NCBI RefSeq assembly: GCF_001922345.1
Contig: NZ_CP018811.1
Coordinates: forward strand, 1,302,001 to 1,366,000
Origin: Paraburkholderia sp. SOS3
GTDB lineage: Bacteria > Pseudomonadota > Gammaproteobacteria > Burkholderiales > Burkholderiaceae
Direction: 5' to 3'
DNA length: 64,000 nt
The notes under the pieces are model-generated. The model made no database searches. It was given only the letters and a program-made list of their open reading frames with translations, and was not told the origin of the DNA. Of this stretch, positions 17,690-26,842 are shown piece by piece. Positions within the stretch are counted from its first letter, which is position 1. Each line of letters starts with the position of its first letter. A program made the translations under genes and the position numbers.

Positions 17690-17790
17690 GTTCCTCTTTG
17701 GCGAACCAATGCAACGCAGAAAGCCCGCTGAATCAAACCTGCTTTGATCGATGAATTTCGACATCAGGACCTGCAGATCTTGCAATGCGC

Positions 17791-17809
17791 ATCGTTTAAA
17801 GAAAACGAT
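17791..17809. promoter_or_regulatory. 19-bp dyad in divergent promoter region
   Basis: ATCGTTT (17791-17797) and AAACGAT (17803-17809) are perfect arms around AAAGA. The dyad lies in the AT-richer 355-bp gap between the leftward peptide/ATP-grasp/SDR operon and the rightward flavoprotein gene at 18045, about 100 bp before the peptide start. It looks like an operator for a dimeric repressor that could control both directions. No regulator gene is adjacent. Confidence 0.5.
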
Positions 17810-18044
17810 TGTTTCCTGCGGGTCGCTGTGCGAATTTGCCGATCTTGAGGCTCATTGAAATCCGAGGATATTTGTTCGTGATCCGGCCATTGATATTTTT
17901 GCGTCGGACAGTTTTGCGACCTCAATTTCGATCAGCGGATGCGCGGAAATATTCGATGTTTCGTTGCTTCGACGGTTTGATAATGACTGGTCGTTAAGGC
18001 GGTGACGGGCATTCGATGCCGCGTCCATAGCGGGACGTAATGCG

Positions 18045-19238
18045 ATGACATATTCGATTGCGCAATTGCTTCACGATGAATCCGCTGTGGAGGCATTCAT
18101 CGCTTCAGTCACATCCATCGAGCCGTTGATCCACGCGCACGCAAGCGATCTGCGGCACGGCCCTGATCTTCCCGGCCCGATTGCAAATGCGCTTGGCGAA
18201 GCGGGTCTGACATCGCTGTGGGTTCCCAAGTCGCTTGGCGGGCCCGAACTGTCGCCGGCCGGGCTGATTCGCGTGGTGGAGGCGCTCGCGCGTCTCGATG
18301 GATCGGTGGCATGGTGCGCCGGCGTGGCGGCGGCCGGCTCGAGGATTGCGGGACTCGTTCCGCGTCACGTATCGCGCAGCATTTTTTCGGCACATGGCTC
18401 GGTTGCCGGCAGCCTGATGCCTGGCGGCACGGCGCTGCGCGAAAGCGGAGGGTGGCGTGTCAGCGGGCGATGGCAGTGGGGCAGCTTCGTGCGCCATAGT
18501 CGAGCCGTTGTCGTGGCCTGTCGTGAACGGCACGAAGGCGCCGATATCTCGGAGAATGGTCCGACTGTGCTGAGGCTCGCCATCGTCCCCACATCGGATA
18601 TCGCCATTCTCGACAACTGGCGTGCAGCCGGCCTGCGTGCGACCGGCAGTCACGACTACACGATCGACCGTGTGTTCGTGCCTGACGACTGGACGATCTC
18701 GTTGTCCGACTATTCAGCCGCGCCGCACGAGTCCGGCGCATTGTACGGACTACCTTTCGTGACCGTGCTCGGACTAGGCATCGCGGCGGTGCCGCTGGGC
18801 CTCGCTCGCGCGGCCATCGACTCGCTGTGCGAACTCGCGAAAGCAAAGATGGGCAATGGATCGCCGGGCCTGCTCGAAGACGAAGCCCATGTCCAGTCGG
18901 ATATCGCGCGCGCCGAAGCCATGTTGCGCAGCGCACGCGCCTTTCTGCTCGATTCGGTCGACGACATGTGGAAAACCGCTGGGCGAAAAGGCGGCAATAC
19001 GCTCCACGACCGCGCCTTGGTGAGGATGGCCTGCTGGCATACCGCCCAAACCGCGCGCGAGGTGGTGCAAGCAATGCATCTATTGGCCGGGGGCACCGCG
19101 GTGAGCGACAATTCCGCGTTTGCAGCTCAACTGCGGGACGTGCATACGGCATCGCAGCATATTTACTTCTCAATGCGCAATCTGGAAGCCGCGGGCCGTG
19201 TAATGCTCGGCATGAACGTCGGCACCGAACGTTTCTGA
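18045..19238 (+). CDS. Acyl-CoA-dehydrogenase-like flavoprotein (probable flavin-dependent oxygenase type)
   Basis: The 397-residue protein has the three-part acyl-CoA dehydrogenase fold: N-terminal helices (LPGPIANALGEAGLTSLWVPKSLGG), a middle beta domain (GGWRVSGRWQWGSFVRHS) and a C-terminal four-helix bundle (ACLALA-like LARAAIDSLCELAK to EAAGRVMLGMNVG). The late QHIYFSMRNLEAAGR block and absence of the usual catalytic Glu context place it closer to DszC/HsaA-like monooxygenases than to fatty-acid dehydrogenases. It would bind FMN or FAD. It is divergent from the ATP-grasp operon, and its stop coincides with a strong hairpin. The substrate is unknown. Confidence 0.88.
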   Translation: MTYSIAQLLHDESAVEAFIASVTSIEPLIHAHASDLRHGPDLPGPIANALGEAGLTSLWVPKSLGGPELSPAGLIRVVEALARLDGSVAWCAGVAAAGSRIAGLVPRHVSRSIFSAHGSVAGSLMPGGTALRESGGWRVSGRWQWGSFVRHSRAVVVACRERHEGADISENGPTVLRLAIVPTSDIAILDNWRAAGLRATGSHDYTIDRVFVPDDWTISLSDYSAAPHESGALYGLPFVTVLGLGIAAVPLGLARAAIDSLCELAKAKMGNGSPGLLEDEAHVQSDIARAEAMLRSARAFLLDSVDDMWKTAGRKGGNTLHDRALVRMACWHTAQTAREVVQAMHLLAGGTAVSDNSAFAAQLRDVHTASQHIYFSMRNLEAAGRVMLGMNVGTERF

Positions 19239-20735
19239 CGGCAACATGGCGCGAGCGCCATGTTGCCGTGGCTGCGCTCGACCGCGGAAAACATCAGTCG
19301 GGCCGGACGCCGAAGCACTGGGCGACACATCGGCGGACATATCCCAACCGCCGCCTAACGATCGATACAACGCGACCGCGGCTCGCGCATGCATGCGTTT
19401 CGCCTCGTTCAGCGCTTCGGCGTCGACAAGATAGGCCTGCTGCGCATCGAGCACGTCGAGGAAACTCGATGCACCGGCTTTGTACAGTTGCGTCGACAGC
19501 TTCAATGCCTTGTCCGATGTGGTCAGTGCGCCGCCGAGCTGTTCTGCCTGCGCCGCGCCGCTGAAGAGGTCGCTGCGCGTGTCTTCGATTTCCTTTAGCG
19601 CGTCGAGCATCGTCTGGTTCAGCGCCAGCTGCGATTCACGCATGCGGCTCTCGCTCGCGTCGATATTCGCGGCGATGCGCCCGGCGTTGAAGATCGGGCT
19701 CGTCGCGCTCAGCGCGGCGCTAAACAGGTTATCGGTCAGCGTCGGTGTGTTGACCCACGACGCGGAAAGAAATCCGTCGCTCAGGTCGAATCGGAATTTC
19801 GGGTAGCGCTCGGAGCGTGCGAGCCCGACCTCTGCCGCACGCTGCTCGACTCTGGCGTAGGCGGTGCGCACGTCCGGGCGGCGCAGCAGCGCATCGGACG
19901 GCAGTGTCGACGGCACGCCTTGCGACGGCACCGGAATCGGACGCGCATCCGTCAGAACCAGCGGGCTCACGCTCTCGGGCGTGCGGCCCGACAACACCGC
20001 AATGAGGCTCAACTCGTGCTGGATGTCCGATTGAATGCGCGGCATGCGTGCCTGCAGAACCTGCAACTGGTTGCGCGCGCGGGCGACATCGAGCTGCGTC
20101 GACAGCCCGAAGCGCAGGCGGTCCTCGGTCAGCTTCAGCGCGCGGCTACGGATCTGCTCGTTGTCGGTGAGGATTTGCAGTTCCGATTGTGCCCATCGCA
20201 AGTCGATATAAGCGGTTGCGGTATTGGCGGCGAGCGCGAGCCGCAATTCGTTCAGCGCAAAGCGTCGGCCCGACACCTGGGCTTGCGATGCGAGCACCGC
20301 GAGACGTTGGCCCCCGAAGACGTCGAGATCCCAGCTGGCAGAGAGCCCAAAGCCGGCAGAGTCGACGTAGCCGAGCGGCGGCGGCGTGATCTGCCGCGCG
20401 TGCGCCGCGATCGCGGACGCATCGACTTCCGGCAACAGATCCGCATGGCGCACGGTCACCACGTCCTCGGCCTGCTTGACGCGTTCGACGGCTGCCTGCA
20501 CGTCGAGATTGCCGTTCAGTACCGACCGCACGAGTTCGTGCAGGGTCGAGTCGCCGAACTGTGCCCACCACGTATCGGCGTTCACCGCGTCTTGCAGCGC
20601 GTCCATGTTCCACGCCGCAGGCGAAAGGGATGTTACGTTTTCCGTAAGATTCTCGTGGCTTGCAGGTTGGAGTGCGCACGCAGTTAGCATCAGCGCAGCG
20701 GCAATACAGGTGATCGATTCTATTGTCCGTTTCAT
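19170..20735 (-). CDS. NodT-family outer membrane efflux lipoprotein
   Basis: From the ATG at 20733-20735, 521 residues are encoded. A lipoprotein signal ends in LTAC with Cys at residue 20, and two OEP repeats follow (AVERVKQAEDVVTVRHADLLPEVDAS; QAYLVDAEALNEAKRMHARAAVALYRSLGGGW). It is the TolC-like channel of a tripartite pump with the EmrB- and EmrA-type genes immediately upstream. About 45 residues follow the SLGGGW element where family members usually end. That tail reads through a strong hairpin and overlaps the convergent flavoprotein gene by 69 bp, so the true end may differ. Confidence 0.92.
   Translation of the reverse strand: MKRTIESITCIAAALMLTACALQPASHENLTENVTSLSPAAWNMDALQDAVNADTWWAQFGDSTLHELVRSVLNGNLDVQAAVERVKQAEDVVTVRHADLLPEVDASAIAAHARQITPPPLGYVDSAGFGLSASWDLDVFGGQRLAVLASQAQVSGRRFALNELRLALAANTATAYIDLRWAQSELQILTDNEQIRSRALKLTEDRLRFGLSTQLDVARARNQLQVLQARMPRIQSDIQHELSLIAVLSGRTPESVSPLVLTDARPIPVPSQGVPSTLPSDALLRRPDVRTAYARVEQRAAEVGLARSERYPKFRFDLSDGFLSASWVNTPTLTDNLFSAALSATSPIFNAGRIAANIDASESRMRESQLALNQTMLDALKEIEDTRSDLFSGAAQAEQLGGALTTSDKALKLSTQLYKAGASSFLDVLDAQQAYLVDAEALNEAKRMHARAAVALYRSLGGGWDMSADVSPSASASGPTDVFRGRAQPRQHGARAMLPSETFGADVHAEHYTARGFQIAH
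19238..19269. terminator. Strong 15-bp hairpin, probable bidirectional terminator
   Basis: The arms at 19238-19252 and 19255-19269 are perfectly complementary (core GGCAACATGGCGC and GCGCCATGTTGCC) with a two-base centre. The hairpin begins at the last base of the flavoprotein gene. It lacks a clear T-run but is the most stable stem I see in the window. It falls inside the unusually long C-terminus of the convergent NodT gene. Confidence 0.65.
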
Positions 20736-20740
20736 GGCAG

Positions 20741-22339
20741 TTATTTGGTGGGCGTCCCCGGCGGCGCAGTCAGGCCGAAGGGCCGTGAAAACAGCAGTGC
20801 GAAAAGCGCGACGCCGAAGCACAACGTCACCGCAAGGAACGTATCGGAGTAGGTCAGGACCAGCGCCTCGCGCATGACCAGGGAATGGAGCATGGCCATC
20901 CCGCCCTGCGCGCTGTTCAACGTATCACCCGCCACGGCGCCCAGATGCGCCATCTGTCTTTCCATCGCGAGGTCGATACGCGGCCTGCCGGCCGTCACAT
21001 GTTCGGCAAGCCGCTCATAATGCAGATTCAAACGGTCGTTCAACATCGTGCTGACCACCGCGATGCCGATTGCGCCGCCAAGATTACGCATCAGATTGAA
21101 CAGGCCGCTGGCCGATTTCAACCGCGCGGGCGGCAAACTGCCGAGCGACATCATCACGATCGGCGAGATGCAGAACTGCTGGCCGAAGCCGCGCAGCATC
21201 TGCGGAATCAGCAGTTGCTGCCAGCCCCAGTCGTGCGTCACGGGCACGTACAGCGCGCTGCCGATGCCGAACAGCAGGAGTCCGAATACGAGGAGCCTGC
21301 GCAACGGCACGAAGCGCGCAAACCACGTGTACACGACGAGCCCGACCAGCTGTGCGGAACCGACCGACAGCATCGCGACGCCGATCTGCAACGAATCGAA
21401 TCCGCGTACGCGCGAAAGGAACCCCGGCGTCAGGAACACCATGCAATAGATGCCGATGCCGATCACGAACGATTGCAGACTGCCGATGGCGAAGTTGCGT
21501 AATCCGAGCGCCCGCAAATCGACGATGGGCTCTTTGGCGGTGAATGCATGGACGAGAAACAGAAAACCCGAGATGCCCGCGATCCACGCGCAGGCGAGTA
21601 TCGCGTCGTCACCGAACCAGTTCTTGCGTGGACCTTCCTCGAGCACGTATTCGAGGCAGCCGAGGAAGGCGGACATCAGCACGATGCCGAGATAATCGCC
21701 GCGCTTGAGCAGCGACAGGTCCGCTTCGTCCACATGCACGAACTTCGGCACAAGCACCGTGACGGCGATGCCGGGCACGAGGTTGATGAAGAACAGCCAG
21801 TGCCACGACCACTGATCGGTGAGCCAGCCGCCGATCACGGGTCCGATGGTCGGCGCGAGCGACGCGAGCGTGCTGACCGCCGTCGACGCGATCAGTCGCT
21901 GCTTGCCGGGTGGAAACAGCACGAACACCGTCGTGAACACCGTGGGGATCATCACGGCGCCGAGCGCGCCTTGCAGCGCGCGAAAGAGGATCATCGAATC
22001 GATGTCCCATGCGAGGCCGCAGACCATGCTGACCGCGGTAAAGCCCAGCGCCGAGGCGGCGAAGAGCCACCGCGTCGAGAATACGCGAGAGAGCCAGCCC
22101 GACATCGGAATCACGATGATCTCGGCGATCAGATAGGAGGTCTGCACCCACGAGAGCTCATCCTGACTCGCCGACAAGCCACCGCCGATGTCTTTTAAGG
22201 ACGAAGCGACGATCTGGATATCGAGCGTCGCCATGAAGAAGCCGACGCACATCAACACGAACGCGAATACTTTGGCGCGAAGCGGCTGGTCGGCCGGGTT
22301 TAGCGTTGGGGCGGGCGCTGCCGCGATTGCCGTCGTCAT
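20741..22339 (-). CDS. emrB: DHA2 family drug:H+ antiporter (EmrB type)
   Basis: The 532-residue protein has about 14 hydrophobic segments, as in the DHA2 branch of the major facilitator superfamily. Visible signatures are FMATLDIQIVASSLKDIGGGL in helix 1 and the ALQGALGAVMIPTVFT and VGPxxGGWLTDxxSWHWLFFINLVPG-like blocks. It would export hydrophobic compounds through the EmrA-like adaptor and the NodT channel. It overlaps the adaptor gene by four bases and ends six bases before the channel gene. Confidence 0.95.
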   Translation of the reverse strand: MTTAIAAAPAPTLNPADQPLRAKVFAFVLMCVGFFMATLDIQIVASSLKDIGGGLSASQDELSWVQTSYLIAEIIVIPMSGWLSRVFSTRWLFAASALGFTAVSMVCGLAWDIDSMILFRALQGALGAVMIPTVFTTVFVLFPPGKQRLIASTAVSTLASLAPTIGPVIGGWLTDQWSWHWLFFINLVPGIAVTVLVPKFVHVDEADLSLLKRGDYLGIVLMSAFLGCLEYVLEEGPRKNWFGDDAILACAWIAGISGFLFLVHAFTAKEPIVDLRALGLRNFAIGSLQSFVIGIGIYCMVFLTPGFLSRVRGFDSLQIGVAMLSVGSAQLVGLVVYTWFARFVPLRRLLVFGLLLFGIGSALYVPVTHDWGWQQLLIPQMLRGFGQQFCISPIVMMSLGSLPPARLKSASGLFNLMRNLGGAIGIAVVSTMLNDRLNLHYERLAEHVTAGRPRIDLAMERQMAHLGAVAGDTLNSAQGGMAMLHSLVMREALVLTYSDTFLAVTLCFGVALFALLFSRPFGLTAPPGTPTK

Positions 22340-23472
22340 TGCACATCATCCGTCGCCGTCGCGGTTTTTTCCGGCTCGCGCGAAGTCGGAGTACCGCTGC
22401 CGAGATGCACGCTTACGGTTGCCGACAAGCCCGGCCGCAGTACGTGATGCAGGTTCTTCGGCACGTCGAGCCAGATACGCACCGGCACCCGCTGCACGAT
22501 CTTCGTGAAGTTGCCGGTTGCGTTTTCCGCGGGCAGGATGCTGAAGGTCGCGCCGGTGGCCGGGGCGAGGCTTTGCACGACGCCGGTAATCGGTTCGCTC
22601 GATGCGTCGAGCTTCACGTCGACCTTGTTGCCCGCCTGCATGTGCCGGAGCTGGTCTTCCTTGAAATTCGCATCGATCCAAAGACCGTGCTCGGGCACCA
22701 CGGTCAACAGCGAGATGCCGACATTGGCGAGCATGCCGACGCGCGCCGTGCGGTTGCCGATGTAACCGTCTATGGGCGAGCGGATCGTCGTGTATTCCAC
22801 ATTCAGTTGCGCGACGCGCTGCGCGGCTTTTGCCGTCGCGACGCGCGCCTGCGCGTCGCCGATCTGCGCATCGACCACGGTAAGCTGACGCTGCGCGGCA
22901 ACCAGCGACGCATTGCTGCGATCGACTGCGGCGCGCGCTTTCTGCAGGTCCGCATCGGCGCGCTCGACCACCTGATCCGATACGGCCTCGTCCTTCACGA
23001 GCGCGCGATAGCGATACTGGTCGGCCGCGCTGCGCGTGAGCTCGGCGCTCGATGCGTGGACGCCCGCCGCCTGCTCGTTGATCAGGGCGAGCTGCAGCGT
23101 GCGCTTCGCCTCGAGTTCGGTCACGGCGGCTTGCGCGCTCTGCACTTCGGCGTTCGCCTGTGCGAGCCGCGCGTCGTAGTCGCGCGAATCGATGCGGATC
23201 AGTACCTGATTCGCATGCACGAACTGGTTGTCCTTCACGAGCACGTCGGTCACGAAGCCGCTCACGCGCGGCGCCATCACGGTGACGTCGCCGCCGACAT
23301 ACGCATCGTCGGTGGTTTCGATAAGGCGGCCGACGAAGTACCAGTACGCGGCAGCGGCAAGTGCGACGGCGACGACGGAGAATATCGCAAGGGCCATCCA
23401 GGGAATGCGTCGCGCCTTGATCTGGCTGCCGGTGTCGCTGACCGGGGTGGCTGCTGATGAGGAAGAAGTCAT
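22336..23472 (-). CDS. emrA: HlyD/EmrA family membrane fusion protein
   Basis: This 378-residue adaptor has one N-terminal membrane helix (about residues 27-50, PWMALAIFSVVAVALAAAAY), a lipoyl/barrel-sandwich half (DDAYVGGDVTVMAPRVSGFV), a long alpha-hairpin coiled coil (about 95-215, rich in Ala, Gln, Arg) and a second lipoyl half (YTTIRSPIDGYIGNRTARVG). It links the inner-membrane antiporter to the outer-membrane channel. It is the first gene of the three-gene efflux operon and is divergent from the diguanylate cyclase gene. No MarR or TetR regulator is adjacent. Confidence 0.95.
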   Translation of the reverse strand: MTSSSSAATPVSDTGSQIKARRIPWMALAIFSVVAVALAAAAYWYFVGRLIETTDDAYVGGDVTVMAPRVSGFVTDVLVKDNQFVHANQVLIRIDSRDYDARLAQANAEVQSAQAAVTELEAKRTLQLALINEQAAGVHASSAELTRSAADQYRYRALVKDEAVSDQVVERADADLQKARAAVDRSNASLVAAQRQLTVVDAQIGDAQARVATAKAAQRVAQLNVEYTTIRSPIDGYIGNRTARVGMLANVGISLLTVVPEHGLWIDANFKEDQLRHMQAGNKVDVKLDASSEPITGVVQSLAPATGATFSILPAENATGNFTKIVQRVPVRIWLDVPKNLHHVLRPGLSATVSVHLGSGTPTSREPEKTATATDDVQ

Positions 23473-23791
23473 GATGTGGTCTGTCGATCCCGTGATTGCT
23501 CATCCGGAAGAGGCCTGGCGGCGCACTGCCGGCGGCGCACGCTGGCGGCGCGCCTTAGCGCTCAATTGTGGTGACGTCGACCGTGTGAATAAATCCCCCA
23601 ATCGCGAGCACTGGTTGATGAAATTTGCACAGCCGGCGCAGGGTGCCCTTCGGATCGAATGATTCGGATACGGAAGGAACGGGACGAGCGCGTCGACATG
23701 CACGCGCAAACGTTTCCTCGGGAAGAGCTTCCGATTCAGCGTAAAATGCACTCCCGCCGCGATGTTCCGGCGGAGTGCCGTTACGCCAGCG

Positions 23792-24967
23792 ATGCATGTC
23801 GACCTAATTACTCTCTATCTTCTTGCGATCGGGACGCTACTCGCCAGCTCGGCGATGACGCTGTGGGAGCATCGCGCCCATTCGAAGCGCAGCACGGAGT
23901 TGAAGATACTGGCAGCGGCGTACGCAACGCTTGCGATTGGCTGCGCGGCTGCCCTGTATCGTCATGGCGTGCCAGGCGTCATAGGCTCCGCGCTTAGCAA
24001 TCTCGTCATTTTTACCGGCTATCTGCTGATTCTCCATGGTGTCGCCTCGCTAAACGGCAGGCGATACGGCGTGGCTTCGCTGGGCCTCTTTGCCGTCAAT
24101 GCGCTCGCATGGGTCATTGCGGGTACCCGATGGCAGGAGACGATGTGGGCCTACGCGAGCGCGTTGCCGATTGCCATCGCTTCAGGCATGACGGCTTATG
24201 AACTGTTGCGCAACGACGGTCGGAAACGCTTCCAGCCGCAGTACATCGCCGCGATGGTGGCCGGCGTTCATGCGGTCTTCTATGCCTTCAGGGCGTTTAT
24301 CCTGCCGTGGCTTGCGCTCCGGTACGGCAAGGATGCGTTAATGGCGTCCAGCGTCGTCACGATGTACGAAGGCGTGCTGTATTCGGTCGTTCTCCCGATG
24401 ACGCTGCTCAAGCTCGTGCGCGAGGAAGCGCATGGCCAACTGTTGCGGGAATCGCAAACGGACTATCTGACCGGTCTTGGCAATCGCCGATGGTTCTTCG
24501 AAGAGGGCGCGCGCGTGATCGACGATGCGGGCGCATCGCGGCCGGTTTCGCTGCTTGCGTTCGACCTCGACCACTTCAAGACGATCAACGACCAGTACGG
24601 TCATGAGACCGGGGACGCGGTACTCAGATCGTTCGCGGACGTGGTGCGCAGCGGCGTTGGATCCGACGCAATCGTCGCGCGCATTGGCGGCGAGGAATTC
24701 GTTGCATTGTTACCGGACCACGACAGCGGCGACGCGCACGTAGTGGGCGAGGCGGTGGTCAGGCGCTTCGCCGAGACGATTACGCAAGGTGCGAATCGGG
24801 TTGGCGTGCGCGCTACGGTCAGTATCGGGCTTGCGCAATTCGGGCGCGACGCTTCGACACTCGGCGATCTCTTGTCCGCTGCGGACCAGGCGCTGTATGG
24901 CGCCAAAGCGCGCGGGGGTAATCGGGTGGAGCTGGCGCAGACCGATGCGGGGTCGTCGGCTGCGTGA
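23792..24967 (+). CDS. Membrane-bound GGDEF diguanylate cyclase
   Basis: The protein is 391 residues from the ATG at 23792; an ATG at 23762 is an alternative and neither has a clear ribosome binding site. The N-terminal 200 residues contain about six membrane segments (LITLYLLAIGTLLASSAM, LGLFAVNALAWVIAG and others). The C-terminal GGDEF domain begins at DYLTGLGNRRWF, has LLAFDLDHFKTINDQYGHETGD and an intact active-site GGEEF in ARIGGEEFVALLPDHDSG. It should make cyclic di-GMP in response to an unknown membrane signal. The RxxD product-inhibition site is not evident before the motif. Confidence 0.92.
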   Translation: MHVDLITLYLLAIGTLLASSAMTLWEHRAHSKRSTELKILAAAYATLAIGCAAALYRHGVPGVIGSALSNLVIFTGYLLILHGVASLNGRRYGVASLGLFAVNALAWVIAGTRWQETMWAYASALPIAIASGMTAYELLRNDGRKRFQPQYIAAMVAGVHAVFYAFRAFILPWLALRYGKDALMASSVVTMYEGVLYSVVLPMTLLKLVREEAHGQLLRESQTDYLTGLGNRRWFFEEGARVIDDAGASRPVSLLAFDLDHFKTINDQYGHETGDAVLRSFADVVRSGVGSDAIVARIGGEEFVALLPDHDSGDAHVVGEAVVRRFAETITQGANRVGVRATVSIGLAQFGRDASTLGDLLSAADQALYGAKARGGNRVELAQTDAGSSAA

Positions 24968-24983
24968 GCTTCACGCGACACCG

Positions 24984-25794
24984 TCAGACGTGATGCGGAT
25001 CGTCTTCCTCGGGGTGGTGCGATGCGCCGCCGAAGGCGCCAATGCCGCCGGTGCCGCCGCTTGAAACCATACCCGCCGCGGCTCCGTTTCCACCGGCTTT
25101 GTCACCCCTGGCGCCGCCGCCTTCACGCGCTGCGTCCTTGCTGCCTCCTCCTTTTGCGGCCGCGGGCCGTGCCGGTCCCTGTCCGGGAATCTGCAAGCCC
25201 TGTGGCACGGCGTCGAGATCGAGCACCCCCCGGATGAAATCGCGTAGCGAGACGACTAACTGCGCTGTGTGAATGGGGCGGCCCTCAGTCATTTCCATTG
25301 CTGCTTTCGCCGCGAGGCGGACCTGTTCTTCAGTGCCTAGCAGGAGGATGTCGGCGAGCGCCGCTTCGACGGCGTCGCGGATTCGACGCGAACGGTCCGA
25401 GGCGCTCGCGTCGCTCGAGCGAGCGGCTTCGCTCGGTGTCGCATCGGTTTCGGCCCCGGGGGTCGTTGCCGGTGCGCTTGCGGTCGCGTCCGCTTTGGCA
25501 GTCTGAGCGTCGAGTTCCGCTTGCGCGGCGGCAGGTATCGCCATCGATGCCCGCTTCAAGTCGCGCAAATGGGTCGGGTCGACTGCGAGGTTGCCCGTGA
25601 ACGAGCCGCCTAGCGTTTTGTAGGCCGCGAAGCGTGCGCAGCCGCTCGTTGATCTGCCGGTTCTCACGCTCGCGCCGCTGCTGCACCGTCTGCATGAGTA
25701 GCAGGCGAATGCCGACGCCAATCAGCGTAATGACCGCTAGCCCGACGAGGGTGGAGAGGAGGCCTTGCCAGGAGCTGAAGTCGAGGTTGCGCAT
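24984..25794 (-). pseudogene. Frameshifted membrane-anchored protein (unknown function)
   Basis: The first part starts at the ATG at 25792-25794 (MRNLDFSSWQGLLSTLVG), with one membrane helix and then a basic coiled coil ending RQINERLRTL. The rest (AAYKTLGGSFTGNLAVDPTHLRDL, then an Ala-rich linker, a folded block with TEGRPIHTAQLVVSLRDFIRGVL and a Gly/His-rich tail) is in another frame. The switch falls near 25629-25632, where about two bases appear missing between the codons for LRTL and AAYKTL. I recall intact orthologues in Burkholderiaceae with these two parts joined. It is either a true disruption or a sequencing error. Confidence 0.75.
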
Positions 25795-25882
25795 AAGGCT
25801 CGTATGGACCTGGTCGTTACCGGACGGACATGGGGTTGATCGTCGAGCACGCAATGTATGGACCAGCCCGTGCGCTCGAAGG

Positions 25883-26319
25883 CTGCTCAGGCAGATTGCC
25901 GATGCCAGGGCGGTGGGCGCGACAATCGTCCGTGGCAAGCGTGTCGATCGCCCCGGGTTCTTCCTCGAGCCTACGATCGTGACGGACTTTGCGGTGAACA
26001 ATCCGCTTCATCAGCAGGAAGCGTTCGCGCCGGTGTTGTCCTTCTATGTCGTGAACAGCGAGAAAGACGCAATCAGCCTGGCCAGTGCGACCCGATATCG
26101 CTTGGGGGCGCTCGTCGTCTCGGCCGATATCGACCCCACGCGCAGCATGTCGCGTCGCTTATCGAGGCCGGTATGGGGTACATCAATTCGTGCTTCGCCA
26201 ATTCGCCGGGGCTGCCTTTTGGCGGCGTGAAGAATTCGGGCTTCGGGCGGGAATTGGCCGAGCACGGCATCGGCGAGTTCCTGAACCGTAAGCTGGTGCG
26301 CGTTGCCCACGCGGCCTGA
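25883..26319 (+). pseudogene. Aldehyde dehydrogenase C-terminal remnant
   Basis: Only the last third of an aldehyde dehydrogenase is present. One frame gives LLRQIADARAVGATIVRGKR, PGFFLEPTIVTDF and HQQEAFAPVLSFYVV; another continues with HVASLIEAGMGYINS, LPFGGVKNSGFGRELAEHGI and ends FLNRKLVRVAHAA. The shift lies near 26130-26140. The nucleotide-binding part and catalytic cysteine are missing. Wording of the motifs points to succinate-semialdehyde-dehydrogenase-like enzymes. It begins abruptly next to another frameshifted gene, suggesting an old deletion or rearrangement. Confidence 0.8.
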
Positions 26320-26488
26320 TATCGATCGGCAAGGCGACGGCGCCGGCTGCGCAGAGGCGTCAGGCGTCGTCGCGTTCGCTCCGACGAATTCGTATGTTGG
26401 GCGATGCATGCGTTGCAGCTGCGCGATAATGGCCGCGTGACGGTTGACGTTTTAAAGACCGTACCTGTCATCTCTTTTGGGCACAGCT

Positions 26489-26842
26489 ATGTCTACGCGC
26501 AGCACGAACACGATCCAGAGCTGGCACGCGCATGTCTATTTCGATGCCGCAAGCCGCGACGCGGCGTGGGCATTGCGGCAAATTATCGAGCACGCACTCG
26601 GCGCGACCATCGAACTCGGGCGATTTCACGAGCGTCCAGTCGGACCTCATCCGCAGTGGTCGTATCAGATTGCATTCACGCCTGCTCATTTCGCCGAGAT
26701 CGTCTCGTGGCTCACGCTGAACCATGGGGCGCTCGACGTATTCATCCATCCGAACACGGGCGATTCGTTGAGCGACCATCGCGATGGTGCGCTGTGGATC
26801 GGGCAGTCGTATGAGCTGAAGCTTGGCGTATTCAGCGGTTGA
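26489..26842 (+). CDS. DOPA 4,5-dioxygenase family protein
   Basis: From the ATG at 26489 this encodes 117 residues. The family hallmarks are SWHAHVYFDAAS near the N-terminus, GPHPQWSYQIAF in the middle and LDVFIHPNTGD towards the end, which supply histidine metal ligands. Plant and fungal members open the ring of DOPA; bacterial members are small and of unproven substrate. The gene stands alone between the aldehyde dehydrogenase remnant and the metal-export operon. Confidence 0.9.
   Translation: MSTRSTNTIQSWHAHVYFDAASRDAAWALRQIIEHALGATIELGRFHERPVGPHPQWSYQIAFTPAHFAEIVSWLTLNHGALDVFIHPNTGDSLSDHRDGALWIGQSYELKLGVFSG

Noticed and set aside
22306..23457. 383-codon plus-strand frame opposite the EmrA gene
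   Set aside because: The minus strand encodes an unmistakable HlyD/EmrA protein; the plus frame is antisense.
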